Shown piece by piece: positions 21,564-32,170 of a stretch of DNA of 64,000 nucleotides. A program made the position numbers and the translations under genes. Within the stretch, counting starts at the first letter, position 1, and each line of letters starts with the position of its first letter. The notes beneath the pieces were generated by a model. That model was not told where the DNA came from and did no database searches. It was given only the letters and a program-made list of their open reading frames with translations. The stretch comes from Branchipolynoe longqiensis (taxonomy: Eukaryota; Annelida; Polychaeta; Phyllodocida; Polynoidae): the NCBI GenBank assembly GCA_030323885.1, contig CM059199.1:42106590-42170589 (forward strand), in the 5' to 3' direction.

Positions 21564-22112
21564 GTGGCTAATATGCTTAAGAAGTGCGAGAAGACTGGGT
21601 CTGATTTTCAGTTAGCTTTGCTGAACTATCGTAACACTCCATTGCCCGTCCTGAATGCATCTCCGGCTCAGCTGCTCATGTGCAGAAGGTTGAGGGGCAG
21701 GTTGCTGATGGCGGAGGAAATTGTTGTGCCCGAAACGCAAAATCCAAAGAAAGTCCAGACAGCAAAGCGGCAGCAATGTCAGAAAGCGTTTCATGACCGG
21801 AAGTGTGGTAAGCCGCACAAACCTATGAAAGTCAGAGATAAGATAAAGTACAAAAATCATGCTGGGGAATGGGAAAAAGGGGTTATTTTGGGGCGGACTG
21901 GTGTTTCTGGGAGAGAATATCAAATTTTGAACGAGTCAGGCAATATTTTATATCAGAACAGGGTGCAGATTATCAGGGCGCCTGTCAGGGGGCGGCCCAA
22001 ACTGGTCGTGCAGCCGCAAACTGGGTCAGTGTCATTGCCGAATGTAAACAGTGCGGCTAATCTAAGTAGGTCAGGTCGGCTGATAAGTCTGGCGAGCAGG
22101 TTAGACCTGTAG
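21564..22112 (+). pseudogene. Integrase C-terminal region, copy 2
   Basis: 182 codons, open to a stop. Same segment as copy 1 (LALLNYRNTP, SPAQLLM, then the basic region), extended by ILYQNRVQIIRAPVRG and a tail ending SLASRLDL, probably the true C-terminus of Pol. The zinc-binding and catalytic domains are absent. Differences from copy 1 are few substitutions. Confidence 0.75.
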
Positions 22113-22401
22113 TAGGTCAGTGTAGATTGAGTGGGTACACATATAGCATGTGCATGTAGGATTAAGTTGTATTTTCAGCTATGTTCGTTGTTATATGATA
22201 TGTGATGGACACTTTATGACGTCAGGCATTACGGACGGATAGTTATAGACTTCAGTGCATTGGGCGCTCAGACATTTGCAAGGCCTTATGTTTAAGTTAA
22301 GTACGCATATATGTTATTGTGCATTCGTTTGACTATTATGTGGTGTTATCGTCATGGTATTTTGAAATATTTCATGTTTCAGAAATACTTTGAGGGGGGG
22401 A

Positions 22402-22592
22402 TGTGATATATGTGTAATAGACGTATAGGAGGGTGGCTAATATATGTTAACCAGATGCAGAGTTTGAGACAAAGGAATAGGCTAATGAGATGACGTCATG
22501 GAAAGTTTAGCAGGCGTGTCAAGTGAGCCCTAGGCTGTGAATAAACTATTCAGTATCCAGAAGTCAAAGTGTTCAGACATCATACTTTCACA
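22402..22592 (+). repeat. 3' LTR, about 191 bp, with upstream polypurine tract
   Basis: The polypurine tract TTTGAGGGGGGGA immediately precedes TGTGATATATGTG. The LTR ends CTTTCACA, giving the TG...CA ends. GAATAAACTATTCAG near its end could serve as polyadenylation signal. Confidence 0.85.
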
Positions 22593-22597
22593 GCAAG

Positions 22598-23166
22598 GAC
22601 TGGTTAATTTTATTATCGAACTGGAATTGTTTACTATTACTACTATTAGGCCTACAACTGATAGCTTCAGCTAGGTATCAAATAAGTGTATTGTATGCAT
22701 GGAAGTTCAGTGCTCTGGCTTTGACAAAATACATTATTCAATGAATAAACCACACAAATGTAGAAATATATAAATATACAAATAAATGAATATATACATA
22801 TATAAATATATAAATAAATATATATATAAATTCAAGATATTAAATAAGATTATGCATTTATTTCCCTGTAATAGTGCATAACAGGAAGAACAATGCCCTT
22901 GCACTTAAACAGTAACTTTATTCGAAGAATACAACATAATTTACCACAAAAAAGAACGATTAGCACTGGAAGACGAACGCATCGACACTGATAAAAGAAT
23001 TATGCACTTAAATAAAACATCTATATAAAAATACAAGACCACTAAGCAAAGGAATAGTGATCCATCAGACAGCGTTGCAAAGGATTCCTTCTGGCTCTAA
23101 TGCACTACCTCGCTAATTGGACTGTAAGTATAGAGCCCCCTCGTTAAAACGTTGATCAGTATAATC
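22598..23166. other. AT-rich DNA with TATAAATA-type simple repeats
   Basis: Strongly AT-rich around 22780-22840. No gene is seen. Confidence 0.5.
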
Positions 23167-23447
23167 TAATGCCAAGTACACACCTACCGTACACGATTCG
23201 CGCACTAAAACTCCCGACCCCTTCCGTCCCTCGTACGACTGAAAACGGGCCGATTCATTTTTTGAATCGCGAATCGCAATCGCAAGCGAGCAGTTTTAGC
23301 CCTAAAACTGAGTTTTAAGTCGTTAATCGCAATTGGTAGGTGTGCTATGGGATCGCACACCTAACGACTTTTGTGTGGGAAACGGGCAGTTTTAGATCGT
23401 ATACGGTAGGTGGGTGCGGATAAACGGTAGGTGTGTACCTGGCATTA
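23167..23447 (-). mobile_element. MITE family J, copy 2 (281 bp)
   Basis: Same ends (TAATGCCAAGTACACACC and GGTGTGTACCTGGCATTA) and the same length as copy 1 at 9.0 kb, but the interior blocks run in the opposite order. Confidence 0.85.
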
Positions 23448-23517
23448 CTTCCTCCGCTCATGCGCTCACTTCTTGGTAGCCATGGATACAAAGCTATTTC
23501 TCTTCTTCACCCTCTAC

Positions 23518-23852
23518 CGGACGCGGTGGACGAAGTAGTAGGGCGCAGGCTTCCCATGCGGGATATTGGGAGTTCCATTCCAGGTCGAGTCAAACAAATG
23601 AAGTATACAATTGATACTTATCACTTCCTCACTTGGCGCTCGACATTAATAGCATAGGGCAAGGACTGGTTCGCTCAGTGTCAGGATAATGTGATTGGGT
23701 GGGATATCGGGTCATGGTGTTAGTGACACAATTTCCCAGTGAGACAGCACTATAGTATAACTGCGCCATGAGTGTGCACTGTCACAAGTCGGTACCCGTC
23801 CTGATATGACCTTAGATGTTGCCAGGATATAAACTTCCAACATCCAACCAAT
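23518..23852 (+). mobile_element. SINE-A copy
   Basis: Complete but diverged copy with head variant TTCCCATGCGGGATATTGGG, core and GCCAGGATATAAACTTCC tail. Confidence 0.8.
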
Positions 23853-24473
23853 CTAACGCAGCAAGGGGCAGTAACCACAAAGGGCAACTAGAGCAAATAA
23901 TGCGCCACTACTAAAGCAGACCAGAAGCCAAATAAAAGCTCACGAGAGAAGCACGCTAGAAATGGCCGCCAAGGTGTGGAATGCCCAAACAGTAAAGGAA
24001 CGACAAATTCCTGACCTAAAAACATACAAAAAATATCTGTGCAAAATAAGGCTAGAAACCCCCAACTAAGCTGCACCGCAAAAGGGCAGGTGATACATGT
24101 CACGGCCCACCAGCGAGACGCCCAATGGAAGGTAACCATACCAAAAGCACCCAGATAACACACCTCACAGCTGCGTACAAGCCTATGATATGTAAATAGG
24201 AGTAGGCTAGTCTAGAAATAAGAGTAGAAAAAATAAAGCACATATATGCCAAGAAAATCCAAAAAAATTAACATAGACTACTATAGTACTAACCAGACCA
24301 ACCAACTATCTATCTGCTACTGAAATACAGGCAATCAAATACCTTATCAGCAGCTACTGTGTGATAAGACAACACCAACACTACAGCTGGCCAGCATTGG
24401 AAACAAGCCTGAATACCCAGGCTTATATGCTATGGACAGTATAAATACAGCCTCAATAAAAAAAAAAAAATAG
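23853..24473 (+). mobile_element. Retroposon family E, poly(A)-tailed copy
   Basis: The last 200 bases match the minus-strand copy at 2.5-2.7 kb and end in a run of about 13 A. The upstream part (23853-24270) is assigned only by adjacency. No intact coding frame on the plus strand. Confidence 0.55.
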
Positions 24474-24654
24474 TATAGACAAGACTGCTATGGGACGGAG
24501 ACTGACGACCTGCAGACGGGACGAGAGGCTGCAGCGGCCCGCGGCAGGTCCAAGGAAATAATTACATAATATTAACACGAAGGCTCGCCTTAAGCGGGGG
24601 TGGAATAGCCCGACGGTTAAACATATATCTATGTTTATAGATTATATGAATATA

Positions 24655-24760
24655 TATATATTATATATATTTTATATATATAGAGAGAGAGAGATAGAGA
24701 TTTTGATTCCTGGTCGAGTGAAATCATTGACTTACAACATTGGAACGTGTCGCTCTCGCC
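24655..24760 (+). repeat. AT/GA simple repeat plus SINE-A fragment, left member of a direct repeat
   Basis: TATTTTATATATATAGAGAG, AGATAGAGATTTTGATTC and TGGTCGAGTG, then CATTGACTTACAACATTG. The same order recurs at 26645-26730, bracketing the two long elements between. Confidence 0.75.
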
Positions 24761-24774
24761 CGAATGGTGGTTAA

Positions 24775-25560
24775 GGCCCTGTCACATTACCGGCTTCTTA
24801 CCGGCGTGCTGCCAACGTGCAAAATAAGTTGTATGCGTCGAGACACGTCCAACTTTTCCGCGTTGTGGGAGAAAGTTTGACGGGTTGCAGCGTGCTAGTG
24901 GCGTGTTGGTGGAACATTATTGGCGTGCTAGTAGCGGGTCATTGGCGCGTTGGTAGCGCGCCGGTGGCATGGTGGTGGCGTGTTAGTGGCGTGCCTGTGG
25001 CATGCCGGTGATGTGTAGTCAGCGCGTTGGTATCGCGGTAGTACCATGTCAACGCGTACACACCCGCCACCAACACGTCAAGACGCGGAGGGAACACATC
25101 CAGACCCGCCACCAGCATGCCCAGACGCGCCGGCAACACGTCCAACGAGACGAAAAATGCTGGAACAACGCCAATATCGCGCCCACTACCCGTCGATCGG
25201 ACGTTACGGACGCGCCAACGGAACGGTTGCATTTTTGGGAAAAAAAAGCCAACGTTAACTGACGTTGATCAACATTCTGGCAGCATTCCACCGGCACGCC
25301 GCCAACGGGTATCGACGTTTTGATAATGCGTCCGTAATACCCCCTCCAACCCGTCGGCGCGCTTCGGGGTGCGGCTAAAGATTTGTGCAAGCACAAAACG
25401 ATCGGCGCGACCCGACGTGCGCCGACGCGCGCCGACGTGTCCATTCACACGTTGAGTGATAGCATTCACACGTTGAGTGTCCCGACGTGTCCCGACGTTT
25501 TGAGCAAAAAGGCAACACGTCGACGCGCGTTGGGGGGAAGCGTCGTAATGTGACAGGGCC
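24775..25560. mobile_element. GTCACA-border element E1 (786 bp, GC-rich hairpin)
   Basis: Perfect inverted ends GGCCCTGTCACATTA and TAATGTGACAGGGCC. The left half iterates GTTGGTGGCGTGTT-like motifs and the right half the complement (CACCAACACG), so each strand can fold back. Open frames in it are compositional; no transposase is seen. Confidence 0.8.
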
Positions 25561-25770
25561 TAGCTCGGCGCGCAGGCCAGGTGGCGTATCACGAGGCGTC
25601 GGCCGGTCGGGCGCCGTGGTTACAGACGCCCACTGGCGGCGCCGACTAGCGAGTGGCGAGCGCATAATGCTTTAGTTAACCCGCCCGGCGCTGTTGGCGC
25701 CGACTAGCGGAAATGCCAGAACCACCCAATCGCCGGCGCGTTTGAAACGCTGACTGTGAAATCTGTTAAT

Positions 25771-26588
25771 GGGGCTGTCACACTACGACGTTTCGGCCCA
25801 ACGAGGGTCGACGCGTGCCGACGTTTGGGGTTTTTGGTCGAAACGTCGGTAAACGTCGGGACGCGTCGGTACCCGTTATTAACGCGTTACGTGCACGTTG
25901 GTACCTGTCTGTACACGTTCACTGATAGCAACGTGTCAATGGAAACGCCCGCACGCGTCGGTCCGCGCCGAAAGTTTTGTGCAAGCACAAAACTTTCGCC
26001 GCGGACCGACGCGCGCCGACGGGTTGGAGGGGGCGTTACGGACGCGTTATCAACACGTCGACACACGTTGGCGGCACGCTGGCAGAACGCTGATCAACGT
26101 GGGTTAACGTTGGCTTTTTTTTCGTCAAACTGCGACCGTTCCGTCGGCGCGTCTGCCACGTCGAATCGATGGGTAGAGGATGCGACATTGGCATTGCTCC
26201 AGCGTTTCTCGGCGCGTTGGACGTGTTGCCGGCGCACCTGGACGCGTTGGCGGTGGGTGTGTACGTGCTGCGGGCGGATCCTAAAGTGTTGCTGGCGGGT
26301 ATGTATGCGTTGACACGCCACTAACATCACACCAAAGCGCTACTCCCACGCCGTCGGCGCGCCAACAATGCGCCGATAACACGCTGATGGCACGCTGGGA
26401 ACCCGCTGTCGGGGCGTTGACACTTTCGGCCGCCGCGCGTCAAACCTCATTGGCTGCGCGCTAATAGCATGCTACTAACCCGTCCAGTTTTCTCCCAAGA
26501 TGCCGAAAACCTGGACGTGTCCAGCCTGCTAGCAAATATTTTGCTCGTTGGCCACACGCTGGAAAACACATTGTAATGTGACAGGGGT
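25771..26588. mobile_element. GTCACA-border element E2 (about 818 bp)
   Basis: Ends GGGGCTGTCACACTA and TAATGTGACAGGGG. The interior repeats ACGCGTCGG and GCGTTGG motifs in opposing orientation, related in style to E1. It contains GTGCAAGCACAAAACTTTCG-like palindromic segments near 25980, also seen in E1 near 25385. Confidence 0.75.
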
Positions 26589-26644
26589 ATAAGGAGAGGG
26601 AGATGAGCCCCGCGGGTGCTTACACCGGTATATATACGCATATA

Positions 26645-26965
26645 TATACTACCTATATTTTATATATATAGAGAGAGAGATAGAGATTTTGATTCGTGGT
26701 CGAGTGACATCATTGACTTACAACATTGAAACTTGTCGCCACCTAGCCTTCTGCTCAGCATTACTAGGATACGTCAAGGACTAGTTGGCTCAGTGTCAGG
26801 ATAATGTGACTGAGTGGGATATCACTGTTATTAGGTCACGTTGCTGGCAGCCTGATTTCCCAGTGTGGCAGCACTATAGGTTCGCCATGAGTGTGCACTG
26901 TCACAAGTCGCTACTCGTCCTGATATGACCTTAGATGTTGCCAGGACATAAAACTCAAGAAAACA
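26645..26965 (+). mobile_element. SINE-A copy with upstream AT/GA repeat
   Basis: The right member of the direct repeat described at 24655, continuing into a long SINE-A body and tail (GCCAGGACATAAAACTC). Confidence 0.8.
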
Positions 26966-27572
26966 AATAAACAATCCTCATCCTCTACTCTGGCATCTTC
27001 CTTTGCTCTCCTCACGTTATTTAATCCACTGTCTCCTACTACATTCTGCTACCATGCGTGTTCGTGGGGGCAGGAGGAGCAATTGACCTTCCGATTCTTC
27101 AAGGTCAAGGTCAATGTCATCCGCTGACTCATCCATTGTCTCAGCTTTCAAAGCGTTCTTCAGTAATTTTGTCTGCTTAAACTTATTTCCAAATGGTGAC
27201 CGGACTTCTCACCAACTCATCCCACATAATATCCGTCATCATGCTATACACTTTTCAGCATGATGAATGACGGATGACGGATGAATGCCGACGGGTGAAT
27301 GCCGATGGGTGATGGATGGTTTTGCCACAAATGGTCCTGCGGAGAGAAAGAAATGTCAGCTCAAATGGAACGATTGGCCAGTCACATGACCAGAAAGCCG
27401 ACCACCTGCTGACCAATCATTGCTTAATGCAGACCACTTTCAGTTCATGTTGTTCAAGCAATAGACCATGTACATAAAGCATGCATGCATGGTCCTTTCA
27501 CATTTATGTATATGTGTATAAAAAGGTTAATTCAATTCCCACACATATATATATCTATTTTACCTTGGTACT
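26966..27572. other. Unassigned DNA with a short GATGAATGCCGACGG-type tandem repeat
   Basis: Around 27265-27320 a degenerate 8-15 bp repeat (GACGGATGA / GGTGAATGCCGA) occurs. No gene supported. Confidence 0.45.
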
Positions 27573-28068
27573 AAGCCTCTGGCTACTCGTGGTCGAGGGA
27601 GAAGGAAGCAACAACCGGGTCCATCAATTAGCATATTCCACTCATAACGGGAGGACGTTACGAGCAGGTTCAGCAGTTTTTCCCTACAAATATCAACGAG
27701 TGCACAGTAAGTAGTAAACGAAAACTTACAAGGATTAATAACAATGCATATAACACATATTGACATACTTTTTGGAGTATTTAATTACATGTTAACACTG
27801 TTATTCATGTAAATATATTTGTTAGACATCTCGCGCGAGGCGTGAGCCGAACACAGCGGGATCGCCCCCGGCCGCCTCCAGCCAGGAGCACACCGCGGAG
27901 AGGGCGTGCCGGATGGAGGCGGGTGCGACGGGGCGGGCGTATAGTGAGGCAGTGTAGGCGGCAACATCAAAGGGCGTCGGGACCAGAGGGTCCCAGTGGT
28001 GGCCCGAGGCGAATTCGACGTAACTCCGTGGGCTACGTGTAGCCAGAGGTGTAGTACCGAGGGAAAAT
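27573..28068 (-). mobile_element. Possible tyrosine-recombinase element remnant bounded by inverted repeats
   Basis: CTTGGTACTAAGCCTCTGGC on the left matches the inverse of the right end (CTCGGTACTACACCTCTGGC on the minus strand). The right half is GC-rich and encodes the recombinase-like fragment below. The class is inferred. Confidence 0.35.
27830..28045 (-). pseudogene. Tyrosine-recombinase core-binding-domain-like fragment
   Basis: The minus-strand translation contains RSYVEFASGHHWDPLVPTP, FDVAAYTASLYAR and ASIRHALSAVCSWLEAAGGD. This resembles the helical N-terminal DNA-binding (SAM-like) domain of tyrosine recombinases used by DIRS, Ngaro and Crypton elements. The catalytic R-H-R-Y domain is absent: a stop follows LARDV. 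The segment is much more GC-rich, with G/C-ending codons, than its surroundings. The match is by pattern memory only. Confidence 0.4.
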
Positions 28069-28180
28069 AGTATAGTTATACAAATCTTAATGGATAATGG
28101 ATAACTGGTGTTTTCCCGAGGTACTAGCTTCTTAGCATTTGGTACCATGGGAAGCTAATACTACGCATAGGCTATGAGAA

Positions 28181-28490
28181 ATGCACGTGTTTGGTTTATT
28201 CCCTTCAAAAAGAAGAAATGGTGTCCGTGCAAGGAGGGCGAGTGGAGGCGAATGGCTAAGAGCAGCTAGGCGGCCGGTTATAAGGGCTGAGAGAGAAGGG
28301 GGGGGGGGGGGCAGGGGGGGAGGGTGTTATGTCAGCATCCCAACGGGTGCTGGAGGGGAGAGAGAGAGGGGGGGGGGGGGTCCTCCTCCCTCGCCACGAA
28401 TCAAACACAATGCGAGCATTACGACCAAACCTCAAGATAATGACATAATGCAAAAAGGCAACTAAGATAAAGACGTTACATTAACTCTAA
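28181..28490 (+). repeat. Dispersed repeat G, copy 1 (G-rich, TATA-like)
   Basis: Contains GCGAATGGCTAAGAGCAGC, GGTTATAAGGGCTG, long G runs, and CGCCACGAATCAAACACAAT. The same blocks in the same order occur on the minus strand at 62.45-62.83 kb. It could be an LTR or a promoter-bearing retroposon; I cannot decide. Confidence 0.6.
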
Positions 28491-29079
28491 GCAAGAGCAA
28501 CAGAACAATCAACTTCAATACAAGATAATAATGCAAAAAGGTAAATAAAGCTTTTAGGCATGTATTATTCATTGCACATGATTTGTATTGGTGTCTTCGC
28601 AACCATAATTTGTCCAGGCTACTATTTTATCAATCTTATCATTTGTAATAAATATGGATATATAGTACAACAAATAAATAAAATAAAATATATATATGAC
28701 TACATGTCATTGAATGGAGCTATACTCTGTGACACACCAAGAGACAGGGAACACAAGCTGAAAAACACAATGACCCACACATTGAAGTTTGACATTATAG
28801 TAAGCACATTCTTGCATTCCTCCAATTATATTACAAAAAGTCAACACCTCAATATATTTTTCTGAATTACAATTCACCCCATTGACTATATTTCATTGAA
28901 GGTGCACAGTCTGAATACATATTTTGTCGACACCGAGGCACAGGTCTTCCACGTTCAGAAAAAACTCACTGCGAATATGTTGTTTCAAGATATCCCAACT
29001 AGGAATAACCATATTTTATCAGGATAAGTCTGATTAAGTAATGTTGTGCTGGTCCTGTTACTGTCCCTTTAAATTCTCC
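28491..29079. other. AT-rich DNA, no feature recognised
   Basis: An open frame of about 100 codons here is AT-driven and not recognisable. Confidence 0.45.
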
Positions 29080-29165
29080 ATAATAATGCTTTGAGTTATT
29101 GAGGTCCAATAGCCAATGATAAAAATCAATGTGCTCTAGAGTCATCGTTAAATAAAACAAACTGT
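29080..29165 (+). mobile_element. SINE-D 3' end fragment
   Basis: GTCCAATAGCCAATGATAAA, ATCAATGTGCTCTAGAG and CATCGTTAAATAAAAC match the 3' domain of the copy at 2.93-3.27 kb. Confidence 0.75.
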
Positions 29166-29659
29166 CCTTTATGCTTTGTTTTCTATTCTGTACCCTTAAG
29201 TAATGAACAATTAATTTGAATGTCAAACCTTGTCTTTATTTGTGAAGTAAATATGATGTTTTTGAAGATGGGTGTACCCGCCCAATGTTTCCAAAACATT
29301 ACAAATAAATAAATAAAACCTAGATTATGAGCCATAATCCAGCTATCAATCTGCGTTAATCATAAAGCACTGATTATACAGAGACTACATACATCTAGGG
29401 AAGACATGTAGGTCTAAATAAATAAACGAACATGTTAGTAAATGTCAAATAAGATGTCTTTATATTTATTTAGCTGGTTTGTCTAGCTTCGAATTAGGAA
29501 TACTGCCAGATTATGAAACAAACGTTTTGACAGATATATATGTAAATATGCCTAAATAAATCAATAAAGACCTACAGAACTCTAACTTTAACACAGTATC
29601 TAGTACTGTCAGCTATGTTCACTGGTTAAATCTGCCAACCAACAAGGAATAGCAGAAAA
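29166..29659. other. AT-rich spacer
   Basis: Simple AAATAAATAAA-type runs near 29305 and 29420. No gene recognised. Confidence 0.45.
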
Positions 29660-30430
29660 GAGAACAGAGATAAGCTAAATGAGAAACTAGTAGCTTTAGA
29701 TAACTGGTGTAACTCCAACAAGATTTCCATAAACCACAAGAAGTCGAAGGTCGTAATTTTTTGCAGGGGGAAAATCAACTATGGCAATGAGGAGCCAATA
29801 ATTTTGGGAGGAAAATTCCTTGATTATCAGAACAATTACAGATATCTAGGGATGAATCTTGATAGGAAACTAAACTACAATGATAACATGAAAGAAGTTA
29901 TCAAGAAGGCAAACCACAAAATCTGGATAATAGCGAATACCAGAAAATACCTTACTACAAATATGGCTATTAAAATCTATAAAGGTATGATACTACCATA
30001 CTTCGACTATGGTGATGTAATACATATGGGGGGTAACACAAATATGTTGGATAAACTACAAAGACTACAAAATAGAGCACTTAAGATATGTCTGAAGGTG
30101 GAACCTAGACACCCAACTGATGATCTCCATAGGAAAGCAAGAGTCAACCCACTAAATGACAGGAGAAAAGCACATCTCAAAATAGCAGCATTCAGGAAGA
30201 CAAGGAAGCCTGGAAGGGTGCAGGTAATAAAAAAGGCAACAAGAGGTAGTGATGGCCCCAGACTGATAAGAAACAGAGCCAAAAACAGATCATATGAGAG
30301 GAGTACCGAGTACATGAAGGCAAGGGAATGGAATACACTGGGAGTAGAAGAAAGAAGTAAAGGGACAATAGAAACATAAAAAACAGTGATCAAAAGAGAG
30401 CTAAATGGATGCTAGACTAATGACAACAAC
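29660..30430 (+). pseudogene. C-terminal part of a second type of non-LTR reverse transcriptase
   Basis: The translation upstream of the first ATG reads LDNWCNSNKISINHKKSKVV, then YRYLGMNLDRKLNYNDN, IYKGMILPYFDYGD and LQRLQNRALKICL, the region following the active site of Jockey/CR1-type LINE enzymes. The catalytic FADD region is absent, so this is a 5'-truncated fragment. The frame is open for about 240 codons to TAA 30377-30379. A-rich sequence follows. It differs from both other LINE types in the window. Confidence 0.7.
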
Positions 30431-31125
30431 AAATTAAATGAATGAAAAAAGAAAAAGAAAGATAGATAAATAAATAGAAAATATACTGATAATTCAAGCA
30501 AAGTTTTACATACAAAAGGTAAGCCTTAAACTTAAAATCAAACCTAATGACCACTAACACAGCAAGGTGAAGACCTTCAGATAAATTAGCTATTGGTAAC
30601 CAAACAATTATCCGACTGTAGAACGAACAAACTCACAGAGGTTTGGGGGATGTATGTGGGAGAATGCTTACAAACAGAGAAAGAATGCATGCAGTAGTTA
30701 GCTACACAACAACTGAAAGTGATAAAAAGAAGGGGAGTCACAAGACTATTACTGTCTAGCGGCGAAAACAAGTCATCAGACTTAACCATTATGGGCAGCA
30801 TAAATACATCCATCACCAAAAAATACCAGGCAATGTACATGTGGTTGAAGTCTATGTAAACAAACACGCAATGTATCCCTATCATGGCCTATATCTCTTT
30901 TGAACCAGGATATGAATATTAAGATCTTAAATTACTTTGTACAAAGTTCTTCTCTGGACATTTGACACTATTATACATTTACATCTAGAAGTATAGCATA
31001 ACGTATGTTGGTGTGTCAACATACGTAATTTACGAACGTGGCCATGCGCTCTACTTGTACCACCACACACTACTTTCTTCACATGACTGATTATCTCCCT
31101 CACCTCACTTACCCACTCGCTGCCT
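30431..31125. other. Unassigned; weak retroposon-like 3' end near 30690-30825
   Basis: ATGGGCAGCATAAATACATC with CATCACCAAAAAA resembles a segment near 58.87-58.98 kb (GGACTGGGTAAATAAATCAT, CACCAAAAAG) and distantly family E. Otherwise nothing is recognised. Confidence 0.35.
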
Positions 31126-31516
31126 TCTCCATAAGCATATTCAGCGCTGTATGGAGCGACCCAACCAGCCATGGTTGAACTCGTTTGGGCCCGTTTGAAC
31201 TTGCCGGAAATAGACTTTCCTCTTCTCATGTTTTCAAGAACTCAGTGAAGTAGATTAGTAATCTGTGTTATTGATATATTATAGAACAGAAATACTTGAC
31301 AATAAACAAATCTCTCATCTGGCATCCTGAAGCTCCATGGCCATGACAATTTCTAGGACATTGTTTTGGTTGACAAGTTGGAAACTGAGCGATAATAGGT
31401 GAAACCTCCATAAGCATATTCAGCCCTATACTGGGTGACCCAACCAGCCACGGCTGAATACACTTATGTGTTTGAGCCCGTTTGAACTTGCCGGAAATAC
31501 ACTTTCCTCTTCATAT
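31126..31516 (-). repeat. Diverged direct repeat, possible duplicated exon
   Basis: Two copies, 31126-31226 and 31408-31516, share CTCCATAAGCATATTCAGC, GACCCAACCAGCCA and TTTGAACTTGCCGGAAATA. On the minus strand the first copy begins ATGAGAAGAGGAAAG and runs open (RGKSISGKFKRAQT ... YAYGEGSEW) to a donor-like GTAAGTGAGG at the other edge; the second is disrupted. It may be a first exon and a decayed duplicate, or a repeat. Confidence 0.3.
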
Positions 31517-31779
31517 TATCACATATTCATGTATCTTTTGCACAGATTAAATTGTTTGAAGTATATTTGAAATTTATCTACATTGATTTCTGTTTAAATC
31601 ACACAATATCACTACTTACTGAATGGGAAATTCATCCTGCAAGGGGTATGATCGGTATGACCCAGTGGTCAGCCGTTTTTGCTCCTTTCGTCGCTGTGGA
31701 CCCTCCTTCTCTGCCTTCCATGCCAGTCTCTTCTCGCTATGATACCGACAAAATCGCTTCACATGCACCAAGGTGACAG

Positions 31780-31876
31780 TTTAAGCCTTTCCGTTCGCCG
31801 GCCCATTTTCCTCCATTTTAGCACTCTCTTATTATTAAGTCTTGCTCATAGATAACACATTTTGACTTTAACCCAG
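31780..31876 (+). repeat. Left half of a T2 satellite unit, split by the 4.2-kb element
   Basis: TTCGCCGGCCCATTTTC, CATTTTAGCACTCTC and TGCTCATAGATAACACATTT match the T2 unit. The rest of the unit resumes at 36117. Confidence 0.65.
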
Positions 31877-32035
31877 TCAACACGTGAGGTCCCGACAGTA
31901 TCACAGTGATGTCACATAAATCTCACACTATGATGTCATCACTGTGATATCACATCGATGTCACAATGACCTCACACTGTGAGGCATCACACAGTGACAA
32001 CACTGTGACCTCACACTGATGTGCTCATATGACAT
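31877..32035 (+). repeat. Left arm array of TGTGATGTCAC-type words
   Basis: At least ten overlapping words such as CACAGTGATGTCACA, CACTGTGATATCACA and GACCTCACACTGTGAGG within 150 bases, with local dyad symmetry. Confidence 0.8.
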
Positions 32036-32039
32036 GTAA

Positions 32040-32170
32040 GAGGAGCTTAATTGGGTGTGACGTCACAACTTCAGCTTCCCAAACTGCTCGATAACTGCTC
32101 GACTTCAAAGTTGTGTCATCATCAGTCAACATCTGTTAATTTGTATGCAGTTATCACCAAAATGGTATGT
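32040..32170 (+). promoter_or_regulatory. CRE palindrome and possible first exon end
   Basis: GTGTGACGTCACAAC holds a perfect CRE (TGACGTCA). About 100 bases downstream, CACCAAAATG is followed directly by a donor-like GTATGTAAG, which would put an initiating ATG at the exon edge in phase 0, compatible with the exon at 34375. This is speculative. Confidence 0.25.

Larger units (their letters stand above)
21533..22592 (+). mobile_element. Gypsy-type LTR element remnant, copy 2, with 3' LTR
   Basis: It starts TGTGATATATGCG and ends in a 3' LTR finishing TTTCACA. It is flanked by GCAAG on both sides (21528-21532 and 22593-22597), a 5-bp target duplication within a SINE-A. Between lies a nearly empty 5' LTR (about 43 bases) fused to the end of the integrase gene; gag, protease, reverse transcriptase and most of integrase are deleted. 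Confidence 0.85.

Noticed and set aside
15639..22592. Pair of Gypsy remnants considered as the two LTR ends of one 7-kb element enclosing the LINE and DIRS-like sequences
   Set aside because: Both remnants have the same internal order (SINE flank, LTR start, integrase end), so they are duplicates rather than 5' and 3' ends. The target duplication GCAAG closes around the second copy alone.
23888..24163. 91-codon minus-strand frame, hydrophobic
   Set aside because: Next to a poly(A)-tailed retroposon and in opposite orientation to it. No splice sites or recognisable domain.
25002..26330. Several open frames in the GC-rich E1/E2 elements
   Set aside because: GC-rich repeat words keep frames open on both strands. 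Translations are Arg/Thr/Val-rich repeats without protein features.
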